Below are positions 30,798 to 38,816 of a stretch of DNA of 55,842 nucleotides, one piece after another. The stretch is taken from contig NZ_JXLE01000017.1 of assembly GCF_001886265.1 (NCBI RefSeq), positions 1 to 55,842 of the forward strand, given 5' to 3'. The stretch's first letter is position 1. Each line of letters opens with the position of its first letter. The notes under the pieces are model-generated. The model saw nothing but the letters and a program-made list of their open reading frames with translations. It had not been told where the DNA came from and did not search any database. A program made the position numbers and the translations under genes. This stretch comes from Enterococcus thailandicus. Lineage in GTDB: Bacteria; Bacillota; Bacilli; Lactobacillales; Enterococcaceae.

Positions 30798-32693
30798 TTG
30801 AATCAATATCAAGCAGAGTCGTATGATGTCATCGTTGTTGGAGCAGGGCATGCTGGATCTGAAGCAGCGTTAGCCTCGGCTAGACTAGGATCGAAAACAT
30901 TGCTATTAACAATTAATTTGGATATGGTTGCATTTATGCCTTGTAATCCATCAGTAGGCGGACCAGCTAAAGGAGTGGTTGTTCGTGAGATTGATGCTTT
31001 AGGCGGAGAAATGGGAAAAAATATTGACAAAACGTACATTCAAATGAGAATGTTGAATACCGGAAAAGGACCTGCAGTTCGTGCTTTGCGCGCACAAGCT
31101 GACAAGCATGCCTATGCCTCAGAAATGAAACATACCATTGAAAAAGAACCTAATTTGACGCTACGACAAGGAATTGTTGAAGAAATAATTGTTGAAGAGG
31201 GTGTTTGTCGTGGCGTCGTTACCTCTACAGGCGCACGTTATAGCGCGAAAGCTGTTGTTATCACAGCTGGAACAGCTCTTCGTGGTGAAATTATTATTGG
31301 TGAATTAAAATATTCATCAGGTCCAAATAACTCACAGCCATCAGTAGGCTTAGCCAATAATCTAAAGGAATTAGGGTTTAAGATTGAACGATTTAAAACA
31401 GGAACACCACCACGTGTAAAATCAAGTACAATTGATTATTCAGTCACAGAAGAACAACCTGGTGATGAAAAACCTAATCATTTTAGTTTTAGCACACCTG
31501 ATAGTGCATATAAAATTGATCAAGAGCCTTGTTGGTTAACTTACACTGGTGAATCAACGCATCAAATTATTCGTGACAATTTACATCGTGCACCGATGTT
31601 TACTGGAATTGTTGAAGGTGTGGGCGCACGTTACTGCCCTTCAATTGAAGATAAAATTGTTCGCTTTGCTGATAAACCACGTCACCAATTGTTTTTAGAG
31701 CCAGAAGGATTAAATACAGAAGAAGTATACGTCCAAGGGCTATCCACATCGTTACCAGAAGATGTTCAAGTAGATGTATTGCATTCAATTGCTGGTTTGG
31801 AAAAAGTGGAAATGATGCGTACGGGATATGCCATTGAGTATGATGTCATTGAGCCACATCAATTACGTCCAACACTTGAAACAAAAGTAATTGAAAACTT
31901 GTATACAGCTGGTCAAACAAACGGAACAAGTGGGTATGAGGAAGCGGCAGGTCAAGGTCTGATTGCTGGAATCAATGCATCATTAAAAGTCCAAGAAAAA
32001 GATCCTTTCGTAATTAAACGTAGTGATGGCTATATTGGTGTGATGATTGATGATTTGGTGACAAAAGGAACAAATGAACCTTATCGTTTACTTACTTCTC
32101 GTGCCGAGTATCGTTTGATTTTACGACATGACAATGCAGATTTACGTTTAACTGAAATGGGCCATCAAATTGGATTAGTAAAAGAAGAACAATATGATTC
32201 TTACCTATCGAAGAAAGCAGCGGTTGAGCAAGAAATCAAACGATTAATGAGCATTCGAATTAAGCCAACAGAGGAAGTCCAAGCTTTCTTGAGTAGCATT
32301 GAAGCAGCACCATTAAAAGATGGTGTCTTGGCAAGTGATTTCTTGAAACGTCCAGAGATTTCTTACGCAGATTTGTTAAAATTTATTCCAGAAAATGATG
32401 CACTGACACATAAAGAAATTGAACAAGTTGAAATTCAAATTAAATATGAAGGTTACATCAAAAAAGCCATGGAAAAAGTTGAAAAATTAAAACGTATGGA
32501 AGCTAAAAAAATTCCAGAAAATATCGACTACGCAGCAATCAATGGTTTAGCTACAGAAGCAAAACAAAAATTGCAAAAAATTCAACCTGAAACGATTGCG
32601 CAAGCGAGTCGAATTAGTGGTGTAAATCCTGCCGATTTGAGTATTCTGATGGTGTATATCGAACAAGGGAAGATTGCGAAAGTGCAGGCTTAA
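30798..32693 (+). CDS. mnmG: tRNA uridine modification enzyme MnmG with island-replaced C-terminus
   Basis: 631 residues from the TTG at 30798, which follows GAGGAGGAACATC. An in-frame ATG 30 bases earlier overlaps mnmE and lacks a site. FAD binding uses [38 protein letters not shown] and [17 protein letters not shown] are MnmG signatures. The C-terminus ends [11 protein letters not shown]. The native ending, kept at 45401-45448, reads KVNASAQ, so island insertion exchanged the last codons and brought a new stop. The swap is short and outside catalytic regions, so activity is probably kept. Confidence 0.96.
   Translation: MNQYQAESYDVIVVGAGHAGSEAALASARLGSKTLLLTINLDMVAFMPCNPSVGGPAKGVVVREIDALGGEMGKNIDKTYIQMRMLNTGKGPAVRALRAQADKHAYASEMKHTIEKEPNLTLRQGIVEEIIVEEGVCRGVVTSTGARYSAKAVVITAGTALRGEIIIGELKYSSGPNNSQPSVGLANNLKELGFKIERFKTGTPPRVKSSTIDYSVTEEQPGDEKPNHFSFSTPDSAYKIDQEPCWLTYTGESTHQIIRDNLHRAPMFTGIVEGVGARYCPSIEDKIVRFADKPRHQLFLEPEGLNTEEVYVQGLSTSLPEDVQVDVLHSIAGLEKVEMMRTGYAIEYDVIEPHQLRPTLETKVIENLYTAGQTNGTSGYEEAAGQGLIAGINASLKVQEKDPFVIKRSDGYIGVMIDDLVTKGTNEPYRLLTSRAEYRLILRHDNADLRLTEMGHQIGLVKEEQYDSYLSKKAAVEQEIKRLMSIRIKPTEEVQAFLSSIEAAPLKDGVLASDFLKRPEISYADLLKFIPENDALTHKEIEQVEIQIKYEGYIKKAMEKVEKLKRMEAKKIPENIDYAAINGLATEAKQKLQKIQPETIAQASRISGVNPADLSILMVYIEQGKIAKVQA
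32655..32683. repeat. attL: attL core, 29-bp direct repeat
   Basis: TATATCGAACAAGGGAAGAT followed by TGCGAAAGT is identical to 45401-45429. It encodes YIEQGKIAK near the end of mnmG. Flanking bases differ at both ends, fixing the repeat length at 29. Confidence 0.95.
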
Positions 32694-32704
32694 AGCATTG
32701 ATAC

Positions 32705-32737
32705 GAAAGGACTCATGTTAAAAAATGAGTCCTTTTA
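32705..32737 (+). terminator. island-borne terminator for mnmG
   Basis: AAAGGACTCAT and ATGAGTCCTTT around GTTAAAAA, then T. It lies 12 bases past the new mnmG stop, inside the island, so the island supplies both stop and terminator. Confidence 0.9.
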
Positions 32738-32745
32738 GTATACGC

Positions 32746-32765
32746 TGACTCCGTTTTTGACTCCG
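32746..32765 (+). repeat. left arm-type repeat pair TGACTCCG
   Basis: Two copies of TGACTCCG starting 12 bases apart (32746 and 32758), 62 bases inside the attL core. An identical pair with the same spacing occurs at 45275-45294. The equal spacing and place near both ends suggest integrase or excisionase arm sites. Confidence 0.6.
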
Positions 32766-32769
32766 CCTA

Positions 32770-33933
32770 TCAAGCGTTCATATAAGAATCGAATAATTGG
32801 ACTGTCTCCTCTTGTCGATTTGTCGATACTTGGATATAGATATCCATGGTTGTTTTGGATGAAGAATGTCCGAGTCTATTCTGTACATCTTTTACTTGTG
32901 CACCCGCTTCAAATAGCAAGGTGGCATGAGTCTTTCTAAAACCGTGAACTTTGATTATTTTCATATCAGGGAACTTCCTAGCTACTTTACTCATTACATG
33001 ATTAGGGTAGCCCTTATACAGGAAGTCCCTTTTTTTATTTGCTTTAATAGTGCTGATAACAGGTACATCATCTATATTATCGATTCTGATACCTCTAGAG
33101 AGATTCTTTTTTATGACGGTACGTTTCCACTTCTTAAGAATAGTCAAAGTCCCGTCGTCTATTGTGATTGTTCTCTTAGATGACTCTGTCTTTGTAGGAT
33201 TGATACATAGAGAGCCATCAGATAGCTCTACTAGCGTTTTATTGAACTGCACAGTCTTTTTATCAAAGTCGATGTCTTTCCACGTCAGCCCCAGTATTTC
33301 CCCCTTCCTAGCTCCTGTATAAGCAGCTAGTCTAAAAAATGCTAGAGCACGATCATCTTTCAGCTCTTGCAAGCAATCAAAGAATTGTCGAAGCTCTTCT
33401 TTTGTGTAAAACTCCGCTTCGATCTCAGCAGAGTCATGATTAGACTTAGGTGTAATGGTACGTTCCATGGGATTGGTCTTGATCACGCCAATCAATATAC
33501 CGTAGTTGAATACCTGTGAAGTGTAACTCTTTATTTTCTGGTAAGAATGATACTTCATTGACCATTCAGTTAGTATTTTTTGACATGTAGCAGGAGTAAT
33601 AGCCTCTAACTTCATTTTTCCAAAAGAGGGAAGAATTTGGTTCGTGAAGTGATTCTTGATCCGTTGTTCTGTTGTGTTTCGAATATTTTTAACGTGTTGG
33701 CTCATCCATAGATCATATAACTCACTGAATGTCTTGATAGAGTGTTGACTTATTCCATTAGATTCGATTTCTAACTGGAATCGAGCCAAGTCTAAAGAGG
33801 CTTCTTTTTTTGTTTTGAATCCTCTACGTGTCGTCCGTTTTTCTTTACCTGTCATCGGGTCTTTGCCCATGTAAACTTTGTAAAGCCAAGCTGTGGTGCC
33901 ATCGCTTTTTTTGTATTGTTGTATAGTTGGCAT
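32770..33933 (-). CDS. int: tyrosine-family site-specific integrase of the island
   Basis: 387 residues. The N-terminal arm-binding part has GKEKRTTRRGFKTKKEA. A core-binding SAM-like domain spans about residues 65-165. The catalytic domain has R209 (TGARKGEILGL), K248 (PTKTESSKR), H330 and R333 (VHGFRKTHAT), H356 (RLGHSS) and nucleophile Y366 (MDIYIQV), so every catalytic residue is present. ATG with AAGGAGG upstream. It ends 87 bases inside attL, the expected position for the element integrase, and probably targets the 3' end of mnmG. Related to the Tn916/lambda-type Int family. Confidence 0.95.
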   Translation of the reverse strand: MPTIQQYKKSDGTTAWLYKVYMGKDPMTGKEKRTTRRGFKTKKEASLDLARFQLEIESNGISQHSIKTFSELYDLWMSQHVKNIRNTTEQRIKNHFTNQILPSFGKMKLEAITPATCQKILTEWSMKYHSYQKIKSYTSQVFNYGILIGVIKTNPMERTITPKSNHDSAEIEAEFYTKEELRQFFDCLQELKDDRALAFFRLAAYTGARKGEILGLTWKDIDFDKKTVQFNKTLVELSDGSLCINPTKTESSKRTITIDDGTLTILKKWKRTVIKKNLSRGIRIDNIDDVPVISTIKANKKRDFLYKGYPNHVMSKVARKFPDMKIIKVHGFRKTHATLLFEAGAQVKDVQNRLGHSSSKTTMDIYIQVSTNRQEETVQLFDSYMNA

Positions 33934-34017
33934 TGTAATTCCTCCTTGAAGAAGCCATAGAAGCCCGCTGAGAGCTTATTGGCTATAAAGGAAAATCATT
34001 GCATCCCACCTTTCAAA

Positions 34018-34620
34018 TTAATTTTCTAAATAATTACGAATTGATTTCAATAAAGAATCTATGCCTTTGTGTGATAAACTTTTCTTTTTTATTTTTGATA
34101 ATGAACTTTTTAGATCATCAGGTAGTTCTACTATGTCTTGTTTGGATAACGCATCTTCCATGGTTAACATAAAAGAGTCAAAAACGTGCTTTAATTGTGA
34201 GTAGATTAATAAATTTCTTCTAGCATAGTCGTTAACCACTTGCTTGACTATATCTGTTCTTGTTTCTGTCGTAGCCTTCTCGTATCGTTCAAATAAACTT
34301 ACATTGTTTGCACAGTGGTTCGTGTAGAAACTCTTTAACTGAGTGTAGATTGAAGAGTCTATTGTTGATAAAGACAATATATATTCTTCTATATCTCCGT
34401 ATACAATCCATTCCACAGTTGTTTTACCTAAAAGAGCAATCCATTCAAGACTATCATCGCTAGGAAATCTTTTTCCTGTTTCCCAGTTATAAACCGCTAC
34501 TTTGGTTGTTCCAATCAATTGACCAAATTGTTCCATCGTACAATCGAAATTTTCACGTATAGCTTTGATTCTCTTACCGATAGCAGATTTGTCAAAGAAA
34601 TAATATTTGTGTTCTTTCAT
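34018..34620 (-). CDS. XRE-family repressor of the island
   Basis: 200 residues from the ATG at 34620, which has AGGTGAT close upstream; a GTG and an ATG 9 and 6 bases earlier overlap this site. The helix-turn-helix is at residues 10-70: IGKRIKAIRENFDCTMEQFG, GTTKVAVYNWETGKRFPSDD. The C-terminal part (residues 80-200) is helical and has no Ser-Lys LexA/CI peptidase motif, so SOS-type self-cleavage is not expected. A perfect palindrome (TGTTTAC-TTT-GTAAACA) lies 32 bases upstream and is a likely operator. It probably controls the divergent xis. Confidence 0.85.
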   Translation of the reverse strand: MKEHKYYFFDKSAIGKRIKAIRENFDCTMEQFGQLIGTTKVAVYNWETGKRFPSDDSLEWIALLGKTTVEWIVYGDIEEYILSLSTIDSSIYTQLKSFYTNHCANNVSLFERYEKATTETRTDIVKQVVNDYARRNLLIYSQLKHVFDSFMLTMEDALSKQDIVELPDDLKSSLSKIKKKSLSHKGIDSLLKSIRNYLEN

Positions 34621-34652
34621 ATTCATCACCTGTATTTACGATAGCATATTAC

Positions 34653-34669
34653 TGTTTACTTTGTAAACA
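34653..34669. promoter_or_regulatory. palindromic operator candidate
   Basis: TGTTTAC, TTT, GTAAACA: 7-base perfect arms in the gap between the repressor and xis. A single half-site GTAAAC recurs near 34809 before xis. Size and spacing fit an XRE dimer. Confidence 0.6.
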
Positions 34670-34741
34670 ATATTTTTTTGACATGAATTTTTTTATGTTA
34701 TATAATATTTTCAATAAATAAGGGTTTGGGTGAGACAGATT

Positions 34742-34775
34742 AGGGCTATTGACAAAAAACAATAGCCCTATTTTT
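34742..34775 (+). terminator. terminator-like hairpin upstream of xis
   Basis: AGGGCTATTG and CAATAGCCCT around ACAAAAAA, then TATTTTTG. Placed between two divergent genes, it may act as an attenuator in a long xis leader or insulate xis from outside transcription. Confidence 0.7.
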
Positions 34776-34876
34776 GTGCGTTTTTTTATAAAAAACAGGC
34801 TTGCGTAGTAAACGGTATGAGTATATTATGTTGGCATGGAAGTTGTTCTTTTAATTGATTTTTAGGAGGTTTTTTT

Positions 34877-35137
34877 ATGGAGTTGTTAGTAAACACTGAC
34901 GGGCTGTTAGAGGAAATGAAAAAAGAGATAAGCATTATATTTGAATCATGGAATCAAGATAGTTCTCGGTATAGAGAGTATTTGACTACGGAGGAGACTA
35001 AAGCTTATTTAGGGGGGATATCTACTAATAGCTTGACTAAGCTAAGAAGAAAAGGTTTAAAACGGGTTACTATAGATGGTTTATGTCTTTATAAAAAAAC
35101 TGATATCATTCAGTTTTTAGATGAAAATAAGTATTAG
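34877..35137 (+). CDS. xis: excisionase-like MerR/HTH_17 DNA-binding protein
   Basis: 86 residues. After a helical N-terminal part, YLTTEETKAYLGGISTNSLT, then LRRKGLKRVTIDGLCLYKKT, forms the winged-helix domain of small excisionases. KTDIIQFLDENKY ends the fold. ATG with AGGAGG 7 bases upstream. Its position, divergent from the repressor and beside int, supports a recombination directionality factor. It could also be only a regulator. Confidence 0.7.
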   Translation: MELLVNTDGLLEEMKKEISIIFESWNQDSSRYREYLTTEETKAYLGGISTNSLTKLRRKGLKRVTIDGLCLYKKTDIIQFLDENKY

Positions 35138-35214
35138 GTAACTGATGAATCAACCATTTATAATTGATCAAATGAATATGTTTTCTTAAAAACAAAATAA
35201 GGGCTTTTAAGACC

Positions 35215-35280
35215 TTGGGGCTATGCGCCCCAAACCCCCACAATCTTTCAGATTGACCGAGGGAGGGGCAGAGCCCCTCC
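35215..35280. other. GC-rich triple-hairpin element, possible transfer origin or structured RNA
   Basis: Three perfect hairpins follow each other: TTGGGGC / GCCCCAA (35215-35233), CAATCT / AGATTG (35241-35255) and GGAGGGGC / GCCCCTCC (35262-35280). The first is followed by the C-rich single strand AACCCCCAC. This GC island sits in strongly AT-rich DNA and has no coding potential. Multi-hairpin GC-rich segments of this kind are seen at transfer origins of mobilizable elements; a structured RNA is the alternative. Confidence 0.5.
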
Positions 35281-35475
35281 TGAGTATAATAGTTTTTTGA
35301 TATATGTATATAAATTAAATATTTAACTAGGTATTTATCTCATATTTTAATAACAGAAGTGATATTTATATATGTATGAAGTTACTAAATTAAATATTGT
35401 TCTTATTAATTATTGACCTTTTCATAATTACTAGGGGCGAAAAAACATAAAAACAGACAGAAAGTAGGTAAAAAA
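35281..35475. other. AT-rich gene-free stretch with a repeated 13-mer
   Basis: TAAATTAAATATT occurs at 35311-35323 and 35386-35398, each preceded by a TATATGTAT motif. No gene is seen. Repeats in AT-rich DNA next to hairpins could be part of an origin, but two copies are weak evidence. Confidence 0.4.
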
Positions 35476-36195
35476 ATGAAAAAAAATATTACTAAGATAG
35501 ATACAGGACGATTCCAAGATATCATTTGGAAAATAAAGAAGACAAAAAAAGGTAAGTGGGTTCTCAAACATCTTATTTCACTTTTTCTCCCATATCAACG
35601 TTGGGACAGAGAGACTATAAAGGCGGAATTTGATTATAGTTTATTCTATGAGTTAAACAATGGAAAAAAGCGGTATAGTACTTTAAGTTACGGACTTTCT
35701 TATGAGGACTTTCTTTTAAAGGATTGTTCAGAAAGTGAACTTGAAATAAAAAGAATCTTATCAAATTCGCAACGTGCAACAAAAGACAGGTTTTTCGAAA
35801 TGGAACTTAACATGAAAAGGCGAAGTCAAAAAGATCGAGAAAAGGAATTTGAAAAAAGATATGGCAATTTATCAATTGAGATGCAAGAATGGATTAAAAA
35901 AAATCATTTATCTAGTATAAGTAGATATGAGGAGAGACTGTCTACAGTTAGTACACCAGACAATGTATCAATCGGTGTTCTTTCTGACAATGTATCTAGT
36001 CACCAAAGAAATATAGAAATGAGAGAGGACATTATGAATGGATTAAATACAAAAGACATTATACTTCTAACAGATATAGTAACAATGGTACCAGAAAAAA
36101 TCGCAAAAAAACAAGGTATAAAACTGGAGTCAGCCAACAGACAAATTGCTCGATTGCATAATAAAGTCATCAATATACTAAAAGAAAGTGCTTAA
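35476..36195 (+). CDS. island protein of unknown function with possible C-terminal helix-turn-helix
   Basis: 239 residues, not recognised. The N-terminal part (residues 1-80) is basic and has RFQDIIWKIKKTKKGKWVL and FLPYQRWDRETIKAEF. The middle (residues 80-160) is highly charged and helical. Residues 200-239 (LLTDIVTMVPEKIAKKQGIK, SANRQIARLHNKVINILK) look like a sigma-4 or LuxR-like helix-turn-helix. No catalytic motif was identified. It follows the triple-hairpin region and may act there. A distant replication or mobilization accessory protein is possible, but not supported by a motif. Confidence 0.6.
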   Translation: MKKNITKIDTGRFQDIIWKIKKTKKGKWVLKHLISLFLPYQRWDRETIKAEFDYSLFYELNNGKKRYSTLSYGLSYEDFLLKDCSESELEIKRILSNSQRATKDRFFEMELNMKRRSQKDREKEFEKRYGNLSIEMQEWIKKNHLSSISRYEERLSTVSTPDNVSIGVLSDNVSSHQRNIEMREDIMNGLNTKDIILLTDIVTMVPEKIAKKQGIKLESANRQIARLHNKVINILKESA

Positions 36196-36217
36196 CATTT
36201 CGTAGTAAGCTCTTTCT

Positions 36218-36480
36218 TTAAGCAAATTCATTTCGTTCAAATTCTTGCTTTTTTAATAATTTCATATAATCAATTGTTCTCTCTCTATCATGGGGGCTGA
36301 GCGATCGATACAAGGTCACAAAGTCTTCCTCCGTTTAATCATCTCTTCATCTAGAAAATGGCTTACAGGGGTTCCTAGGGCTCTAGAAAGAGCTGTTAAG
36401 CTATCAAGGTTAGGTTCTGTTACAGAATTTTCCCATCTTGCTACTGCCTGTTGTGTAGAGAAGATTTTTTCAGCGCAATG
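36218..36480 (-). pseudogene. XRE-family regulator lacking its N-terminus, with a frameshift
   Basis: On the minus strand AEKIFSTQQAVARWENSVTE, then SLTALSRALGTPVSHFLDEE, is the second half of an XRE helix-turn-helix. After a +1 shift near 36330, EEDFVTLYRSLSPHDRERTI and DYMKLLKKQEFERNEFA continue to the TAA at 36218. The first part of the domain is absent: upstream the bases belong to the opposite-strand regulator at 36455-36604. This is a broken gene, and only the opposite-strand frame was open in a single reading. Confidence 0.7.
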
Positions 36481-36604
36481 TGTAAGTTCGTGGCAAACAG
36501 GGAGAACGATTCCTAAACCCTATCAAATGAAAATGCTTTCTGAGATATTAAGTGTACCAATGAATGAGCTGTTTTCTGATGTATTTAATAAAGTAAACAG
36601 TTAA
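36455..36604 (+). pseudogene. XRE-family regulator 3' half, fused head to head to an opposite-strand relative
   Basis: VEKIFSAQCVSSWQTGRTIP, then KPYQMKMLSEILSVPMNELF, is the recognition-helix half of an XRE domain. An open frame extends 5' to 36290, but those codons are the antisense of the minus-strand regulator (36218-36480) and have no XRE similarity. The bases 36458-36471 read E-K-I-F on both strands, so the junction is at a palindrome. It is unlikely to give a working repressor. Confidence 0.65.
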
Positions 36605-36640
36605 CTAATAAACAATTGAATGTTTTTAGGAGGAGAAGAC

Positions 36641-37006
36641 ATGTATTGTAGAAAATGTGGCAAAGAAATAACAGATGAAAGTAAGTATTGCCAGTTTTGC
36701 GGAGCACTACAAGAAACAGATGAGACAACCGGAGCAGACGCAGTAAAGAAAAGTACTGAGCAGACAATTAATGAAATGAAGGAACAAATCGTACATGGAC
36801 AAGAGACAGGGAAGCTGTATTTGATTATTGGTTGGGTTTCTACGGTGGTATCGTTGGTATTCGTTCCTGTTGCGTTTGGTGCCGTAGCTGTTATTATGGG
36901 GTACTTATATCGAGATAAAGATGAAAAAATGGGTACGGTTTTGATGATAGCAGGGATAGCCGGAGCAATCTTGGGTGTACTTTTAGGGATGTCAACGGGT
37001 TACTGA
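36641..37006 (+). CDS. zinc-ribbon membrane protein
   Basis: 121 residues from the ATG at 36641, which has AGGAGGAG upstream; an ATG 21 bases earlier lies before this site. The N-terminus MYCRKCGKEITDESKYCQFC is a C-x2-C-x14-C-x2-C zinc ribbon. After a polar linker, two membrane helices follow: LYLIIGWVSTVVSLVFVPVA and AVAVIMGYLY, then TVLMIAGIAGAILGVLLGM. Such proteins are widespread and unassigned. It may form a unit with the next gene. Confidence 0.75.
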   Translation: MYCRKCGKEITDESKYCQFCGALQETDETTGADAVKKSTEQTINEMKEQIVHGQETGKLYLIIGWVSTVVSLVFVPVAFGAVAVIMGYLYRDKDEKMGTVLMIAGIAGAILGVLLGMSTGY

Positions 37007-37042
37007 TGAGAGAAAATCATTTTGGAGATAGGAGATAAAAAA

Positions 37043-37372
37043 ATGAATAAAGTAAATATGGATAAGAAATTTGTCATTATAGGTATCGTTGTATTGGCTA
37101 TTATTATAAGTATTATTTTCTCAAGAATGACAGGCTCATCTAATTTAGAGAAGTCATCTAAACCATTGGTAACACAGATTTTACAAGAACAGTACAACTT
37201 AAATCGTTCTTGTGACGACGTGACTATCACTCATGAAAATGGTGATAACACGTACCGAGCTAAAGCTACGTTAGACAATGGAAGTGCTATCAATATAAAT
37301 ATCGAGTACTATCCAAAGAAAGACCGTGTATATGTAGAGATACCATATACAGAGGTGTTAATGCTAAATTGA
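37043..37372 (+). CDS. small single-pass exported protein
   Basis: 109 residues from the ATG at 37043, with AGGAGAT upstream. KFVIIGIVVLAIIISIIF is an N-terminal anchor. The outer part has SKPLVTQILQEQYNLNRSCD and a beta-rich tail YRAKATLDNGSAININIEYY. Not recognised. It is 36 bases after the zinc-ribbon gene. Confidence 0.65.
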   Translation: MNKVNMDKKFVIIGIVVLAIIISIIFSRMTGSSNLEKSSKPLVTQILQEQYNLNRSCDDVTITHENGDNTYRAKATLDNGSAININIEYYPKKDRVYVEIPYTEVLMLN

Positions 37373-37552
37373 TATGAAATTTATTTAGCCTCTTTATTAT
37401 GCATATTGTCCCAAAAGAAACTCTCAAAACTACAATCTTACTAAAGATTTTTGTTTGATTTCCTATAAATAAAATACTAATAAAGATGAGAAGTAAATGT
37501 TATAATAATTAATGTAAAGTTTTTAAAAAAGCTTTAAAAGAGGAGTCTTGTG

Positions 37553-38326
37553 ATGAAAAAGAGTTATTTAAAAATAGGTATGTTTTTGGTCATAGGAACC
37601 ATACTAGTTCTTCAATTATCGGGGTGTAGAAATAAAGATAAAGATTTTTATGGATATTGGTCAGGAACTGAGGATGGGCTCCCTATAGCTTATGATTTTA
37701 AAATAACTAAAGACAAAGTAATAGAACTAAAAGAAAATGATGAATTGGTGGACTATAAGTATACTCTAAAACATGAAAAGATAAATACAGGTTCATATAG
37801 TGTAATAAAAATATCAAAAGATGAATTAGTTAAAGGGATACCGGAAATAGAACAAACTACTGGGGAAAGTAAAGTATCGATTATGCGTATGGAAGGTGAG
37901 AAGGATAAACTAATGTTGATGGCAACATTGAACGGGAAATTCTCAACAGCAGTTCTTTATAGAACTTCAAAAGATAAGAGTCCGATTGGTAAGATAGAAA
38001 AGGAAAATGATATAATATCGAAACAAACAACAGATGAAAAAATTGATTCATTCATAAAAACGTATACGGCTATACCACCTACTTGGAAACTTGTAAATGA
38101 AGATAAAGGAATCACGATAAATACTGATACAGAGATTTCTACAGATGCTCAATCTTTATCAGATTTATTAGCCAACCTAACAGGAATCAGTAATGCGGTG
38201 ACAGAGCAAGTTGGTAAAGATGTTCCACTTAGGTTACTTGAAAATGGGAAAAAAGATTATTCTGTGGTATTTAAGAACGGACAGGTAACTGATTACAACG
38301 AAGTATTTAAAAAAGTTATTGAATAA
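37553..38326 (+). CDS. lipoprotein of unknown function
   Basis: 257 residues from the ATG at 37553, with AGGAG 7 bases upstream. The signal peptide ends LVLQLSGC, a lipobox (Cys25). The mature part starts RNKDKDFYGYWSGTEDGLPI, a beta-rich fold; a second part has SLSDLLANLTGISNAVTEQV and ends YNEVFKKVIE. The 3' end and its downstream DNA are repeated at 44861-44945 beyond hsdR. It sits outside the cell membrane by signal; function unknown. Confidence 0.75.
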   Translation: MKKSYLKIGMFLVIGTILVLQLSGCRNKDKDFYGYWSGTEDGLPIAYDFKITKDKVIELKENDELVDYKYTLKHEKINTGSYSVIKISKDELVKGIPEIEQTTGESKVSIMRMEGEKDKLMLMATLNGKFSTAVLYRTSKDKSPIGKIEKENDIISKQTTDEKIDSFIKTYTAIPPTWKLVNEDKGITINTDTEISTDAQSLSDLLANLTGISNAVTEQVGKDVPLRLLENGKKDYSVVFKNGQVTDYNEVFKKVIE

Positions 38327-38379
38327 TGATTCTTCCATCTTTTTCATTCATTTACCCTACCCCGTTGTTATATGACCGT
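38295..38379 (+). repeat. direct repeat copy A, left of the RM locus
   Basis: 85 bases covering the last codons and 3' flank of the lipoprotein gene. They match 44861-44945 at 76 of 85 positions without gaps by my count. Confidence 0.9.
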
Positions 38380-38816
38380 ACTTATACATCTCCAGTAGCT
38401 TAGGATAAGCTACTGGGGGTGTTTTTTTTTTTCGGATTTGGATCCCGACTATATTTATTTGTATCTGAAATGAAACGGAGATAGTTTCATTAAACGTTGA
38501 TATATAAGTGTTTTCAGGTAGTGATTTTAGTGAAAAAATTTTTAAGAAATTTGTATATTTTATACTACTAGACAGTACTGTTTTTTTATGAAAAAATCAT
38601 ATGTAATTGTTTCATATGTATCTGAAATGGTTCTAAAGATAACTATGTAGAAATATAAAAAATAAGTTAACGATCAGTCTAAGTTATATCAAACAACGTT
38701 AGGCTCCTTTCACGTAGTTTATTAGCAAGAATAAGTTTTTTTCTTTTTCTAAAAGGGAGTATGCTAAAATAATAGGGTATATAGCAACTTTAAATAAGAG
38801 ATAGGAGTGTATCTTT
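38327..38816. other. gene-free region between the lipoprotein and hsdM
   Basis: It holds the end of repeat copy A, a terminator (CCAGTAGCTTA / TAAGCTACTGG then a long T-run, 38392-38432), the 23-base repeat starting GTATCTGAAATG at 38461-38483, and a second GTATCTGAAA at 38618. Upstream of hsdM a -10-like TAAAAT lies near 38765. No gene seen. Confidence 0.7.

Noticed and set aside
36290-36604. A 104-residue open frame as an intact regulator
   Set aside because: Its first 55 codons are antisense to a minus-strand XRE gene; only the second half has XRE similarity. Treated as a fused pseudogene.
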